Positions 1 to 9,184 of a stretch of DNA of 35,175 bases are shown here, in pieces. The stretch's first letter is position 1. Each line of letters begins with the position of its first letter. This stretch comes from Anaerolineae bacterium. Lineage in GTDB: Bacteria; Chloroflexota; Anaerolineae; UBA1429. The stretch spans positions 1-35,175 of the forward strand of contig JAGGYI010000255.1 in NCBI GenBank assembly GCA_021162655.1, read 5' to 3'. The notes under the pieces were generated by a model. The model did no database searches, was not told the DNA's origin, and saw nothing but the letters and a program-made list of their open reading frames with translations. The translations under genes were made by a program, and so were the position numbers.

Positions 1-1151
1 AAGATTTCATCAAATTGGATGAAGATATTCTCCCAAGAGAACTTCTGAGCTTCCTGTTTGAGGCGTTCTCTCTGTGCAGAGGAAAACTTGAGAGCCCCAT
101 CGATAGCCTCAGCGAATTCCTCGGGAGTTTGCCCAAAAAGGGCATAGGGAGCCATTTTGACGAGATTCCCATAGGGCACAGAAACAACCGGCAACCCCGA
201 GGCAATGTACTCATAAAATTTGAGCGGCCGCTCGATATTCCGTACTAGAGGGCAATCGCGAAAGGGAATCAATCCCACATCAGCATGCTGCAGATAAGCG
301 GGCATCTCTTCGTGTGGGCGAGCCCCAAGGAAAAAAACGTTCCCAGGCAGCGCAGAAGGTTCCTCTCCCCGACCCAAAAGACAGAAGGAAACCTCAGGGC
401 GAAGCTGCGCCACCTGCAAAAGCAGTTCCCAATCAAACCAGCCACTCATCGCCCCCACAAAGACCGCTCGAGGAGAAGGGATACGCATGTATTCTGGAGG
501 AAGAGAAACCTCCTTACGAAAGAGCTCAACCTCAAACCCATTTGGTAATAGATAGAGCCCTTTCTCCGTTCCTCTTAGCTCTCTCGCATATTGATAAATG
601 GGCTCTGAGGCAGCCAAAAGAATATCTGCCCCACGGATAACTTTTTGCTCACTGAGAACCCGCCCCCGGACCGCCCTGGGGAAATGAGAAACCAAATCGC
701 TAAGACGATATATGCTTACATGCACCTTCCTGTGCCAAGGATGATAGATGTCAAGACCTCCAGAGTCGAAGAAAATCATATCAACAGGGTATATTCCATC
801 CCTCTTTGCCAAAGCTTCCAACGAGGGCACCCTACTTCGTAGATATCCTTTAGCCAACCAGTAAGAGTCAAACCCCCTTCTTGGGATAGGATGAACCAAC
901 GATAAGGGTACTCGATTACACAGATACCCTTTCCCCAAGCGGAACGCCTGGCTTTTCCAAACTCTCTTAAGCAACGGCCACTTGAAACGCGCCACCCGAG
1001 GCTTGAGAAAATGTAAAACTGAGAGGGGAACTGTGAACCACTCGACTTGGCATCCCTTTTGCAAAAGGTGCTCCGTAAAAGCATGGAGCCCCACCTTGGA
1101 CGAATCTCGCCAAAGGTACGAAGATCCAACAACAACGTTCCTCACCCGCAT
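1..1151 (-). CDS. Group 1 glycosyltransferase (GT4-like), 3' end truncated by window edge
   Basis: Not in the ORF track because it runs off the window. Own reverse-strand translation from ATG at 1149-1151: MRVRNVVVGSSYLWRDSSKVGLHAFTEHLLQ...VHVSIYRLSDLVSHFP...GADILLAASEPIYQYA...LLPNGFEVELF...RAVFVGAMSGWFDWELL...FLGARPHEEMPAYLQHADVGLIPF...PLKFYEYIASGLPVVSVPYGN; typical GT-B C-terminal motif. Confidence 0.85.
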   Translation of the reverse strand, partial: MRVRNVVVGSSYLWRDSSKVGLHAFTEHLLQKGCQVEWFTVPLSVLHFLKPRVARFKWPLLKRVWKSQAFRLGKGYLCNRVPLSLVHPIPRRGFDSYWLAKGYLRSRVPSLEALAKRDGIYPVDMIFFDSGGLDIYHPWHRKVHVSIYRLSDLVSHFPRAVRGRVLSEQKVIRGADILLAASEPIYQYARELRGTEKGLYLLPNGFEVELFRKEVSLPPEYMRIPSPRAVFVGAMSGWFDWELLLQVAQLRPEVSFCLLGRGEEPSALPGNVFFLGARPHEEMPAYLQHADVGLIPFRDCPLVRNIERPLKFYEYIASGLPVVSVPYGNLVKMAPYALFGQTPEEFAEAIDGALKFSSAQRERLKQEAQKFSWENIFIQFDEI

Positions 1152-1179
1152 CAAGATTCCCTCATTGCCCCAATGTGGC

Positions 1180-2253
1180 TTATGCAAAGATCTCTTCCAA
1201 AGCAGTGAACACCTGATCTAGGTCTGCCTCGCTTACATATCCCATGTGCCCAATGCGGATCATCTCCACACCAGGAGCTTTGCTCGACCCACAAATGATC
1301 CCATAACGCGTGCGTAGGGCCTCTAACACTTGCTTTGCACTCCAGCCCTCCTTGAGTGTTACGGCGGTAACCGTATTCGAGTAATGACCAGGTTCTGCAA
1401 AGAGCCCCAGTCCTAGCTTCAAGATTCCCTGGCGACAATATTCACCAATGCGCTGATGCCGAGCAGCAAAAGCATCCGGCCCCTCCTCCATCATCTTTTT
1501 CAAGCTCACATGAAGACCATAAAGCGCCGCAATATTGGGAGTAGCGGGCGTCTGATAGCGCTGAGCGTACTTGTCTGCCAGGCCCAGATCGAAATAAAAG
1601 CGCGGCATTTTCGCTCGCTCGTATGCTTCCCAAGCCCGGTCGCTAAAAGCGATCATCGCTACTCCAGGAGGAGCCATCCAGGCCTTTTGCGAACCGCTGA
1701 GCACCACATCACAGCCCCATTCATCCATCTTAAGAGGGATAGCCGGCACTCCACTGATGCCATCCACTAGAATGAGAGGGGAAGGATCGGCAGCGGAGTG
1801 AATAGCTCTACAGAGTGCCTCCAGATCATTTGTCACCCCTGTAGAGGTCTCATTCTGGGTCAAAAGAACTGCCACAAAAGGACCCCTCTCTGCCACGGCC
1901 GCCGCAACACGAGCCGGATCGGCTGCCTTCCCCATAGGGAAACTCAACCGCTCAACATCCGCCCCATAAGCTTCTGCTATCTTGGCAAAGCGATCCCCAA
2001 AGACACCAATGCTCACCGCCAGGACCCGATCTCCTGGGGAGAGGGTGTTCACAATAGCTGCCTCCATGCCACCTGTGCCCGACGATGTTAGAACATAGAC
2101 TTTATTTTTCGTAGCAAAAAAGACTTTGAGCCATTCGCTAATCTCGTGGAACATCGCTTCGAATTCGGGCCCCCGATGATTGATCATCTGCTGGCCAACA
2201 GCCTCGATGACTTCCGGAGGCAAAGGGGTAGGTCCAGGGATACGCAAATTCAT
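1180..2253 (-). CDS. Class V aminotransferase (alanine-glyoxylate / serine-pyruvate type)
   Basis: GPTPLPPEV...SSGTGGMEAA...LVDGISGVPAIPLKMDEWGCDVVLSGSQKAWMAPPG (PLP lysine motif). Start chosen at internal ATG (MNLRIPGPTP) rather than the 2274 start of the track ORF. Confidence 0.9.
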   Translation of the reverse strand: MNLRIPGPTPLPPEVIEAVGQQMINHRGPEFEAMFHEISEWLKVFFATKNKVYVLTSSGTGGMEAAIVNTLSPGDRVLAVSIGVFGDRFAKIAEAYGADVERLSFPMGKAADPARVAAAVAERGPFVAVLLTQNETSTGVTNDLEALCRAIHSAADPSPLILVDGISGVPAIPLKMDEWGCDVVLSGSQKAWMAPPGVAMIAFSDRAWEAYERAKMPRFYFDLGLADKYAQRYQTPATPNIAALYGLHVSLKKMMEEGPDAFAARHQRIGEYCRQGILKLGLGLFAEPGHYSNTVTAVTLKEGWSAKQVLEALRTRYGIICGSSKAPGVEMIRIGHMGYVSEADLDQVFTALEEIFA

Positions 2254-2308
2254 CGTCCAAAACCTCCATTGCAATAGGATGATTCATATAGAGAACGATC
2301 CAAGCTCG

Positions 2309-5300
2309 TCATACTCGTTTTGAACTCAGCTTGCTTAGAGCCAAATAAGCCCGAGCCTGAGACAAACCCGGCGCCGAAATGAGATAATAAGTGAACTCCT
2401 TTTGCTGATTCCCTTCGAGATAAAGCTCTTCCTCGATATTCAAGACGCGACCATGTGCCCCGTTATCGCTCAATACGACATCCTCTCGGTCACTCACAAG
2501 GAGAAGCGCCCTACCATTCTCTTCCTGAACAAGCGCCCCCCAAGGGTTCCTCCAAATTGTCGTCCCCCATGGGGTAGGGTATCTGCTTATGCGCTCAGCA
2601 TGCAAAGAGACCTTCAAAGGATCTCCCCCTAGCCGCCCAGCCACCGTGCCACCAACCCGCACAGTACATCCTGTACGACGGAGATTGCGCAAGCGATAGA
2701 CCCACTTGAGCAAATTGGCTCCGCCCACCGTGAGAAAATCTACCTCAAAGGCTAACCCAGGGTACACATCCCTCGGGGGTCTCATCCGCAAGCGCACGCC
2801 TTGCCAGAGGATACTTTGCTCATCGCTAACTTTTACAGGAACCACAGAGACATCCTGAGCAGAGAGATACACGCGACACTTGGAGTCAGGACGCATCAAG
2901 AAGGGATGAATCCCTCCGAACCACGGATATTCCCAGGCCATCCCTTGGGGGATAGGGAAAACACTCCAGAGCACTTCCATCCCCTGCCAATCCCAAGAGA
3001 CCACACTTGGGCCAAAGCTCGGGGCGATCACAAAACAACTCGTTCCATTATCAACGAACCAAACGGGAGCTTCTTCCAAGGTCTCTTGAGAAATTTGGAC
3101 CAAAGATTCGTCCCCTAACCGCACAATGGCAAATTCACTCTCGCCCTCCCAATGCGGGAAGAGGTATCGTGCCTTGCCTCGATACACTCCAAGCTCCTTG
3201 GGAAGGTGAAAGCTCGCCGGACGTACCAGGTCCCGCCCTTCATAGAGATCCTGAACTTTTATGTTAGATGGTTCCACCGAACCATTCTCAAGCTCAAGTT
3301 GGATCTGGCCATCTAAATGCACAGCAGAAGCGCTTACCACTCGCAACTCGGCACGTGCATCAGGAGCTAGAGTCAACAATACTTGGGGACAAAGCCGAGC
3401 GTGAATCGGCTTTTGCAAAACAGGCGAGGCTGTCGGGTGACGTCCGGCCCACCCGAGGAGAACCTCTCGAGCGCGTTGCCAGCCCCTTGCACCCATATAA
3501 AAGGCAAAGGAAAGGCATGGCGAACGCCCCCCAGGGGGCAGAACCAGAGGAATACTCTCAAGCCGAGTCCCCCAAAAGGACAAAATCTTCGTTGTAGTCC
3601 TTCCCCAGGAAACAGCTAGCGTCTCATCGGCGAAATCCCAGCTCATCCAGGGTTCATCAAAAGAAGAAGCTTCTCGTAAAGCATCTCGCCAATTCGTAGG
3701 ATACTCTCCAGCGTGGAAACGGATAAAGCCTCCCTCGAGTGGCCAAATGCTTTCCAAAGCTTCCTGAGGATCCCTCAAGCGCAAGCGAAATCTGCCTTCG
3801 AGAGGTTGAGCTCCCTGGTTCTCCAAATAGTAATTCAGCTCAACAAACCCACTGGCAGAGAAAGAGAGCTCAGCCATCAAAGCCAGCCCCGCCGGTTCTC
3901 TGGCCTTTCCCTTCAGCCGAACGAGAACTCTGCTTTCCTGCTCTGTCACCTGCAGTGCAAAGCGGGTCTGCGCGAATACTGAGGGGAAAAAGGGAGGCCC
4001 CCAGGAAGGCGCAATCTGGGTTACTCTCCGTCCCTCCTTTTTGCGCTCCAGAGAGAGAGAACCTCCCTTCGCCTCTATAAAAAGTCGTAAGAGATCATTC
4101 TCCAAGCGCACCCCACTTTCGGTGCGGTGCGCAAGCACGCCACCAGGCCCCAGTGCAAAGATAGGAAAAGTTTGAGAAGCAACAAAAGCCTTACCTTCCT
4201 CTGCAGCCTCCAGGCGAACGGGTAATTCATAGACCCCCTCTCGAGCACAAGTAAGCCCTATAGGGATACTCAGATGCCCATGGGCATCAAGACGTACCCT
4301 TTCCATCCGCCACGGCAATTCAACCCCCGGGGGTGGAGTGAGAGTAAGAAAGAAATCTTCCGAATGATCCAGCTCGCTGGAAAGCTGGAGAGTGATTTGG
4401 CTAGGCACCTTGGGATAGAGGGAAATTTTCGCCGGAAAAACATCGATTCGAATGGGCCTTTTTGCCCACACCCCTGAAAAAAGCTCTACCTCTGTTCCAT
4501 CGATCAAAAAGAGAGAGCGCACAGCAGGAGCGGGCTCATTTCCTTGAGCATCCATAGCCTCAGAGATACGCACCTGGCCCAGACACTCCCACGTCTGCTG
4601 TGGAGGGACCTGAAACGTCTCACGCCGATCGATCTCCAAACCAGCCCCACCCGTCGCGTGCAGAGAAACATTCAATGGACGAGGCGTCTTGTTCACCACA
4701 CGCCAACGCAAGCGCGCCACAGTACCCACCAATGGCTCCGGGTTCTCAATAATTGCCGCCACTTGTAGTTCATTTGTCTCTATAGCCATTGGAGCACAAG
4801 CATTCCGATCAATCCAGACGGTTAACTCCTCTTCCCCTGCCCTCCAACGCTGGGTGAAAACAGGTATCCCCTCCCACTGCTCCTCATCTTCTGATTGAGC
4901 AAGCTCACGCACATAACAAGCATACCAGTCATGCCGAGCGAAAAAGGGCTTGGCCAAAGGCATTTGCAGTGTTCCGGGAATAAAGTTTTCCATCACTGCA
5001 CAGGTCCCCGGCACCCAGAAATGGCCCGTCTTCTTATAAGTGGGGACAGCTTTAAAATTGGCTGGCCAAGTATCCAACGTCTGGCGTTTCCAGCCTTTTT
5101 CTACAGAGCGAGCAATGGTTTCTTGGATGAGCCGCCTTCCGATGCTGCGCCCCTGATAACTTGGATGCACATTCAGAAGAAGAAGATACCCCCTTCCTCC
5201 CTCTTCCATTTCGGCAAAGCTACAATAGCCCACTACTTTCCCCTCTAGCTCGGCCACCAAAGTGACAAGGGTGCGATACTCCTCTTCCCTCAGCCGAATG

Positions 5301-5425
5301 ATCTCTTCATCGAGGGGAACTCCATGGGTCCAGCTCAAAGGCCACTGCTGATCACTTGCGTTCCACATAGCCGCAAGTTGCTCAGCATCTTTTTCCAAAT
5401 CGAGGGGGCGGATCGTCAAAGCCAT
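2309..5425 (-). CDS. GNAT N-acetyltransferase domain fused to about 860 aa of beta-sandwich / mutarotase-like sequence
   Basis: 1038 aa ORF. N-terminal GNAT with acetyl-CoA motif HPSYQGRSIGRRLIQETI; remainder beta-rich with no motif I can name confidently. Confidence 0.8.
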   Translation of the reverse strand: MALTIRPLDLEKDAEQLAAMWNASDQQWPLSWTHGVPLDEEIIRLREEEYRTLVTLVAELEGKVVGYCSFAEMEEGGRGYLLLLNVHPSYQGRSIGRRLIQETIARSVEKGWKRQTLDTWPANFKAVPTYKKTGHFWVPGTCAVMENFIPGTLQMPLAKPFFARHDWYACYVRELAQSEDEEQWEGIPVFTQRWRAGEEELTVWIDRNACAPMAIETNELQVAAIIENPEPLVGTVARLRWRVVNKTPRPLNVSLHATGGAGLEIDRRETFQVPPQQTWECLGQVRISEAMDAQGNEPAPAVRSLFLIDGTEVELFSGVWAKRPIRIDVFPAKISLYPKVPSQITLQLSSELDHSEDFFLTLTPPPGVELPWRMERVRLDAHGHLSIPIGLTCAREGVYELPVRLEAAEEGKAFVASQTFPIFALGPGGVLAHRTESGVRLENDLLRLFIEAKGGSLSLERKKEGRRVTQIAPSWGPPFFPSVFAQTRFALQVTEQESRVLVRLKGKAREPAGLALMAELSFSASGFVELNYYLENQGAQPLEGRFRLRLRDPQEALESIWPLEGGFIRFHAGEYPTNWRDALREASSFDEPWMSWDFADETLAVSWGRTTTKILSFWGTRLESIPLVLPPGGRSPCLSFAFYMGARGWQRAREVLLGWAGRHPTASPVLQKPIHARLCPQVLLTLAPDARAELRVVSASAVHLDGQIQLELENGSVEPSNIKVQDLYEGRDLVRPASFHLPKELGVYRGKARYLFPHWEGESEFAIVRLGDESLVQISQETLEEAPVWFVDNGTSCFVIAPSFGPSVVSWDWQGMEVLWSVFPIPQGMAWEYPWFGGIHPFLMRPDSKCRVYLSAQDVSVVPVKVSDEQSILWQGVRLRMRPPRDVYPGLAFEVDFLTVGGANLLKWVYRLRNLRRTGCTVRVGGTVAGRLGGDPLKVSLHAERISRYPTPWGTTIWRNPWGALVQEENGRALLLVSDREDVVLSDNGAHGRVLNIEEELYLEGNQQKEFTYYLISAPGLSQARAYLALSKLSSKRV

Positions 5426-5507
5426 ACGGAATCCCTCATCTAGCTCAGGGTAGACTTCATTATATACCTTCTAAAGCTATCCTGTCGAATAACGCCGCTC
5501 TTATCAC

Positions 5508-5536
5508 TTGCCAATCCTGCAGAGCTCATAAATAAT
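5508..5536 (+). promoter_or_regulatory. Putative sigma70 promoter (TTGCCA-17-AATAAT) for the 5-alpha-reductase-like gene
   Basis: -35 TTGCCA 5508-5513, 17-nt spacer, -10 AATAAT 5531-5536, 27 nt upstream of the ATG at 5563. Confidence 0.45.
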
Positions 5537-5562
5537 ACACCCAGAGAATCTACGGGGGGACA

Positions 5563-6321
5563 ATGAGCGAATACTCCTTTTATCAGGGACTCCTCATCTT
5601 CTGGTTCGCTCTCTCTGTATTGATCTTTTTCCTCCTTCTTTTCATCGCCGCTCCCTATGGACGGCATTTCCACGGCGGGTGGGGAGCCACCATTGAGAAC
5701 AACTTGGGCTGGATCTTGATGGAAGCCCCTGCCGCTTTCGCCTTTTTGTTCTTTTTCATCATTGGGGAGCGCAAGGGGCTTATCGAATGGTTGTTCCTCG
5801 GGCTTTGGGAAGTCCACTACATCCATCGCTCGTTTATCTATCCTCTAGGGCTTCGAAGCAAAGGCAAACGTATTCCCTTGGCCATCGTGTTTATGGGAGC
5901 AATTTTTAACTTGGTCAACGCATACCTCAATGGACGCTATCTCTTTACTTTCTCCAAGGGGTACGCTCTCAAGTGGCTCATTAGTTGGCATTTTCTCTTG
6001 GGAGTAAGCCTCTTTGCCCTAGGATTTGCGGTGAATCGCCAGGCAGATCACATTCTTCGCAATCTCAGGCGCCCCGGAGAGAAGGATTACAAGATCCCCT
6101 ATGGAGGGCTATATCGGTGGGTCTCTTGCCCCAACTATTTAGGAGAGATCATCGAATGGATCGGGTGGGCCATTGCCACCTGGTCTCTAGCCGGGGCTTC
6201 CTTTGCTCTTTGGACTTTTGCCAACCTGGCACCTCGAGCCCACACTCACCATCGCTGGTACCAGGCACACTTTGACGACTACCCTCCCGAGCGCAAGGCC
6301 CTTGTGCCAAGAATTTGGTAA
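5563..6321 (+). CDS. 3-oxo-5-alpha-steroid 4-dehydrogenase (SRD5A)-family membrane protein
   Basis: DHILRNLRRPGEKDYKIPYGGLYRWVSCPNYLGEIIEWIGWAIATWSLAGASFALWTFANL and terminal HHRWYQAHFDDYPPERKALVPRIW match the steroid 5-alpha-reductase C-terminal domain; several hydrophobic helices. Confidence 0.85.
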   Translation: MSEYSFYQGLLIFWFALSVLIFFLLLFIAAPYGRHFHGGWGATIENNLGWILMEAPAAFAFLFFFIIGERKGLIEWLFLGLWEVHYIHRSFIYPLGLRSKGKRIPLAIVFMGAIFNLVNAYLNGRYLFTFSKGYALKWLISWHFLLGVSLFALGFAVNRQADHILRNLRRPGEKDYKIPYGGLYRWVSCPNYLGEIIEWIGWAIATWSLAGASFALWTFANLAPRAHTHHRWYQAHFDDYPPERKALVPRIW

Positions 6322-6370
6322 AGAGCTTCACAAAAGCGACATTCTCCTGGTTTCAAACCAGTATGCAACC

Positions 6371-7690
6371 TCACTCCCCCTGAACGGACATATCCTGGCT
6401 ACTTGAAAACTTCCATACCTCGCTCATCTCTGAAACCAGATAAACGGGGACCCCCAGTGCCTGGGCAAGGCCATCTATCTCCCAATCATCTAAAGTGAAA
6501 CGCGCCTGTGCATCGAACATCGCTCTTGGGAGGAAAAGCCGCTCACCCAGAGGCTTCCCTGCCAAAGATCTCAGCACATCCTGCCCAGTGAGCAATCCCG
6601 AAACAGTGACCTCTTGGCCAAAGAAACGATTCTCTATCTCCCAGACCTTCACTCGGATCCCTGTCCGCTCTTGAAACTCGGCAGCCATTTTCTTCAGAAG
6701 GGGAGCAATCAACTGCCCACAGCAAAAGGAAATCGGCCCAGAAGACACCTCCTGAATGCAAAGCTTTGAGCGAAGCCTCGCCCAATCGTCCAAAAGAGCC
6801 CGCACCAAGCCAACTCCATTCTCAAACTGGGCATCATCATAGAATTCAGTCGCGGGGATGGCCCTCCCAGCCAGGAGATAGAATTCATCCGCAGGATAAA
6901 GCCAAGTCCTCCCTGTGTGTTCGCGAACGAGAGGGCGATAAGACTCTGTCAGAGCCAGAACCTGGGCTGCTTCTTCAGCTGTGGGGCGCCGAATGCCCGC
7001 CCGATGAAAGCGGGTAATCCCTACTGGCACCAAGGCCAAACTCTGCAAGGAGGGCCACAGAGAGAGGAGTTCTTTGATCGATTTAGCAAGTACCTCACCA
7101 TCGTTTACACCCGGAACGACGACGATCTGCCCATGGACATGGATGCCCATCTCTTTAAGACGACCAAGCTGGTCCAAGATACGCCCTGCCTTGGGGTTGC
7201 CCAACATACGCTGACGCACGAGAGGATCGGTAGCATGAATAGAGACGTACAGGGGGCTTAGGTGTTGTTCCTCAATACGCCGCCAATCATCCTCGTTTAA
7301 ATTCGTAAGCGTGATAAAGTTCCCCAGGAGGAAGGAATACCGATAGTCATCATCGCGAACATAGAGAGAACGACGCATCCCCCGAGGCATCTGCTGGACG
7401 AAGCAAAAGGGACAATGGTTCTCACACTGGCGCAGACCATCGAAAAGGGGCTCGGCAAATTCGAGCCCCAGGTCCTCATCATAGTCACGTTCTATTTCCA
7501 CACGATAGAGCTTCCCATTGCGCTCCACTTCCAAAAGAAGGAACTCTTCGGCACTGTAATAACGATAATCAATAATATCTCGCAAAGGGTGCCCATTGAT
7601 AGCAAGAAGAATATCCCCAGGTTCCAGCCCTATCTCCTCTCCTATACTCCCAGGACGCACCCGTGAGATAAGCCCTCCCCTGGGCTGCAT
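6371..7690 (-). CDS. DUF512 family protein (PDZ-like N-terminus, radical-SAM-like Cys motif)
   Basis: N-terminal PDZ-like GSIGEEIGLEPGDILLAINGHPLRDIIDYRYY; CENHCPFCFVQQMPRGMRRSLYVRDDDYRYSFLLGNFITLTNL signature. Confidence 0.9.
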   Translation of the reverse strand: MQPRGGLISRVRPGSIGEEIGLEPGDILLAINGHPLRDIIDYRYYSAEEFLLLEVERNGKLYRVEIERDYDEDLGLEFAEPLFDGLRQCENHCPFCFVQQMPRGMRRSLYVRDDDYRYSFLLGNFITLTNLNEDDWRRIEEQHLSPLYVSIHATDPLVRQRMLGNPKAGRILDQLGRLKEMGIHVHGQIVVVPGVNDGEVLAKSIKELLSLWPSLQSLALVPVGITRFHRAGIRRPTAEEAAQVLALTESYRPLVREHTGRTWLYPADEFYLLAGRAIPATEFYDDAQFENGVGLVRALLDDWARLRSKLCIQEVSSGPISFCCGQLIAPLLKKMAAEFQERTGIRVKVWEIENRFFGQEVTVSGLLTGQDVLRSLAGKPLGERLFLPRAMFDAQARFTLDDWEIDGLAQALGVPVYLVSEMSEVWKFSSSQDMSVQGE

Positions 7691-7692
7691 CT

Positions 7693-8403
7693 CTACCCTC
7701 CAACAACCTGTTCCAACGCCTGCCGAATAACCCTCTCAATTCGCCTCACGACCTTGTCAATCGGCACGCAGGTGCTGTCGACAATGACAGCATCCTCAGC
7801 AGGGCGCAAGGGAGCCATCTCTCGCGTGCTATCGATCCGATCTCGCTGCACGAGCTCCTCTTTGACCTCCCGAAAGGGACGGAGGATCCCCCGCTGTCGA
7901 TACTCCAGATAGCGCCTTCTCGTGCGCTCCTCTAGCGAGGCATCCAGGTATATCTTGACCTGAGCCTCAGGAAGAACTACTGTGCCAATATCCCGCCCGA
8001 CCATGATCACTCCACCCGGAGCTCCTATCCGGCGCTGCTGCAAAGTAAGCGCCCGGCGGACCCCTTTGTATGCAGAGACAGGGGAGACGTAACGATTCAC
8101 CTGTGCTTCGCGAATTTTCCAAGTGATATCCTGCCCATCTGCTAGAACGGTGTACTGGCGCCCATCATCGACGGTAGGGGGCAAAACTTCGATCCTGAGC
8201 TCCTCTGCTAGGCGGGTGATCGCCCTCTCATCTTCAATAGGGATCCCCCGCGCAAGAGCCGCCCAAGTCACCGCCCGGTACATCACACCCGTATCAAAAT
8301 AAAGATAGCCAAGCCTCTCGGCCAAAATCCCCGCCACCGTGCTCTTACCCGAAGCAGCTGGGCCATCGATAGCCACAGTAATCTTGGGCATCTTCTCTTT
8401 CAA
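7693..8403 (-). CDS. cmk: Cytidylate kinase
   Basis: TVAIDGPAASGKSTVAGILAERLGYLYFDTGVMYRAVTW; MVGRDIGTVVLPEAQVKIYLDAS. Confidence 0.95.
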   Translation of the reverse strand: MKEKMPKITVAIDGPAASGKSTVAGILAERLGYLYFDTGVMYRAVTWAALARGIPIEDERAITRLAEELRIEVLPPTVDDGRQYTVLADGQDITWKIREAQVNRYVSPVSAYKGVRRALTLQQRRIGAPGGVIMVGRDIGTVVLPEAQVKIYLDASLEERTRRRYLEYRQRGILRPFREVKEELVQRDRIDSTREMAPLRPAEDAVIVDSTCVPIDKVVRRIERVIRQALEQVVGG

Positions 8404-8413
8404 GCTATCCTCC

Positions 8414-9184
8414 TCAATCCAAATCTACCAAGCGACGCAAGTTTCGCACTTCACCAGGCCCTAGCCAACGCCCTTGGCCAGGTTTCAAATGCCCCAGGCG
8501 TAAACTCGCCATGCGCACGCGGATTAAACGCTGTACCGGATGCCCCAAACTGGCAAACAACCGTCGGATCAAGCGCTTCCGCCCTTCTTCGAGAATGACT
8601 CGCACCCAAGAACAGCCCTCAGGGGCTCTTTCTCCTCGCCAGTGCCACCCTGGCTCCAAGACGTACACCCGCGCACGAGCAGGCCGATCCTCCCCCTCCA
8701 ACAGAAGGCCTTCCCGCAAACGCTGCACCTCTTCAGCAGAAAGCCGTCCTCGGATAAGAACAAGATACTCTTTTGTGTGCCGATACCGGGGATGCATCAA
8801 ACGTTGGGCCAGCTCCCCATCATTTGTGAAAAGAAGCAACCCTTCACTCTGTAGATCAAGCCGCCCCACAGGATAGAGCCTGAACTCCCCAGGAACGAGC
8901 TCGCGAGCTGTGGGGCGCCCCCTTGAATCCGAGACCGTAGAAAGATAGCCTACGGGCTTATAAAGCAAATAATAACGCCTCTCCTCGGGGCCAGCGATGG
9001 GTTGCCCATCCACCTCGATGCGGTCACCCGGTTGCACGCGATAGCCCATCTCGGTAACCACCTGCCCGTTCACCCGCACACGCCCTGCGCGGATGTACTC
9101 CTCACACTTGCGTCGAGAAGCCACCCCCACATGGGCCAAAACTTTTTGGAGCCGCTCCCCTGCAGCCTTTGTTTCAGCGGGCAT
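8414..9184 (-). CDS. rluB: Pseudouridine synthase, RsuA/RluB family
   Basis: S4 domain RLQKVLAHVGVASRRKCEEYIRAGRVRVNG; catalytic PVGRLDLQSEGLLLFTNDGELAQRLMHPRY. Start set to MPAETK (9184); the track start at 9217 would overlap the upstream gene by 44 nt. Confidence 0.9.
   Translation of the reverse strand: MPAETKAAGERLQKVLAHVGVASRRKCEEYIRAGRVRVNGQVVTEMGYRVQPGDRIEVDGQPIAGPEERRYYLLYKPVGYLSTVSDSRGRPTARELVPGEFRLYPVGRLDLQSEGLLLFTNDGELAQRLMHPRYRHTKEYLVLIRGRLSAEEVQRLREGLLLEGEDRPARARVYVLEPGWHWRGERAPEGCSWVRVILEEGRKRLIRRLFASLGHPVQRLIRVRMASLRLGHLKPGQGRWLGPGEVRNLRRLVDLD

Noticed and set aside
776-1135. 119-aa minus ORF in the track
   Set aside because: Wrong frame; the real glycosyltransferase reading frame from 1151 spans the region and runs off the window.
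5440-5826. 128-aa minus ORF overlapping the divergent intergenic and SRD5A-like gene
   Set aside because: Antisense, charged low-complexity composition, no homology signature.
6347-6361. CTGGTTTCAAACCAG inverted repeat between convergent genes as a terminator
   Set aside because: Short stem and no T-tract on either strand; not enough to call.
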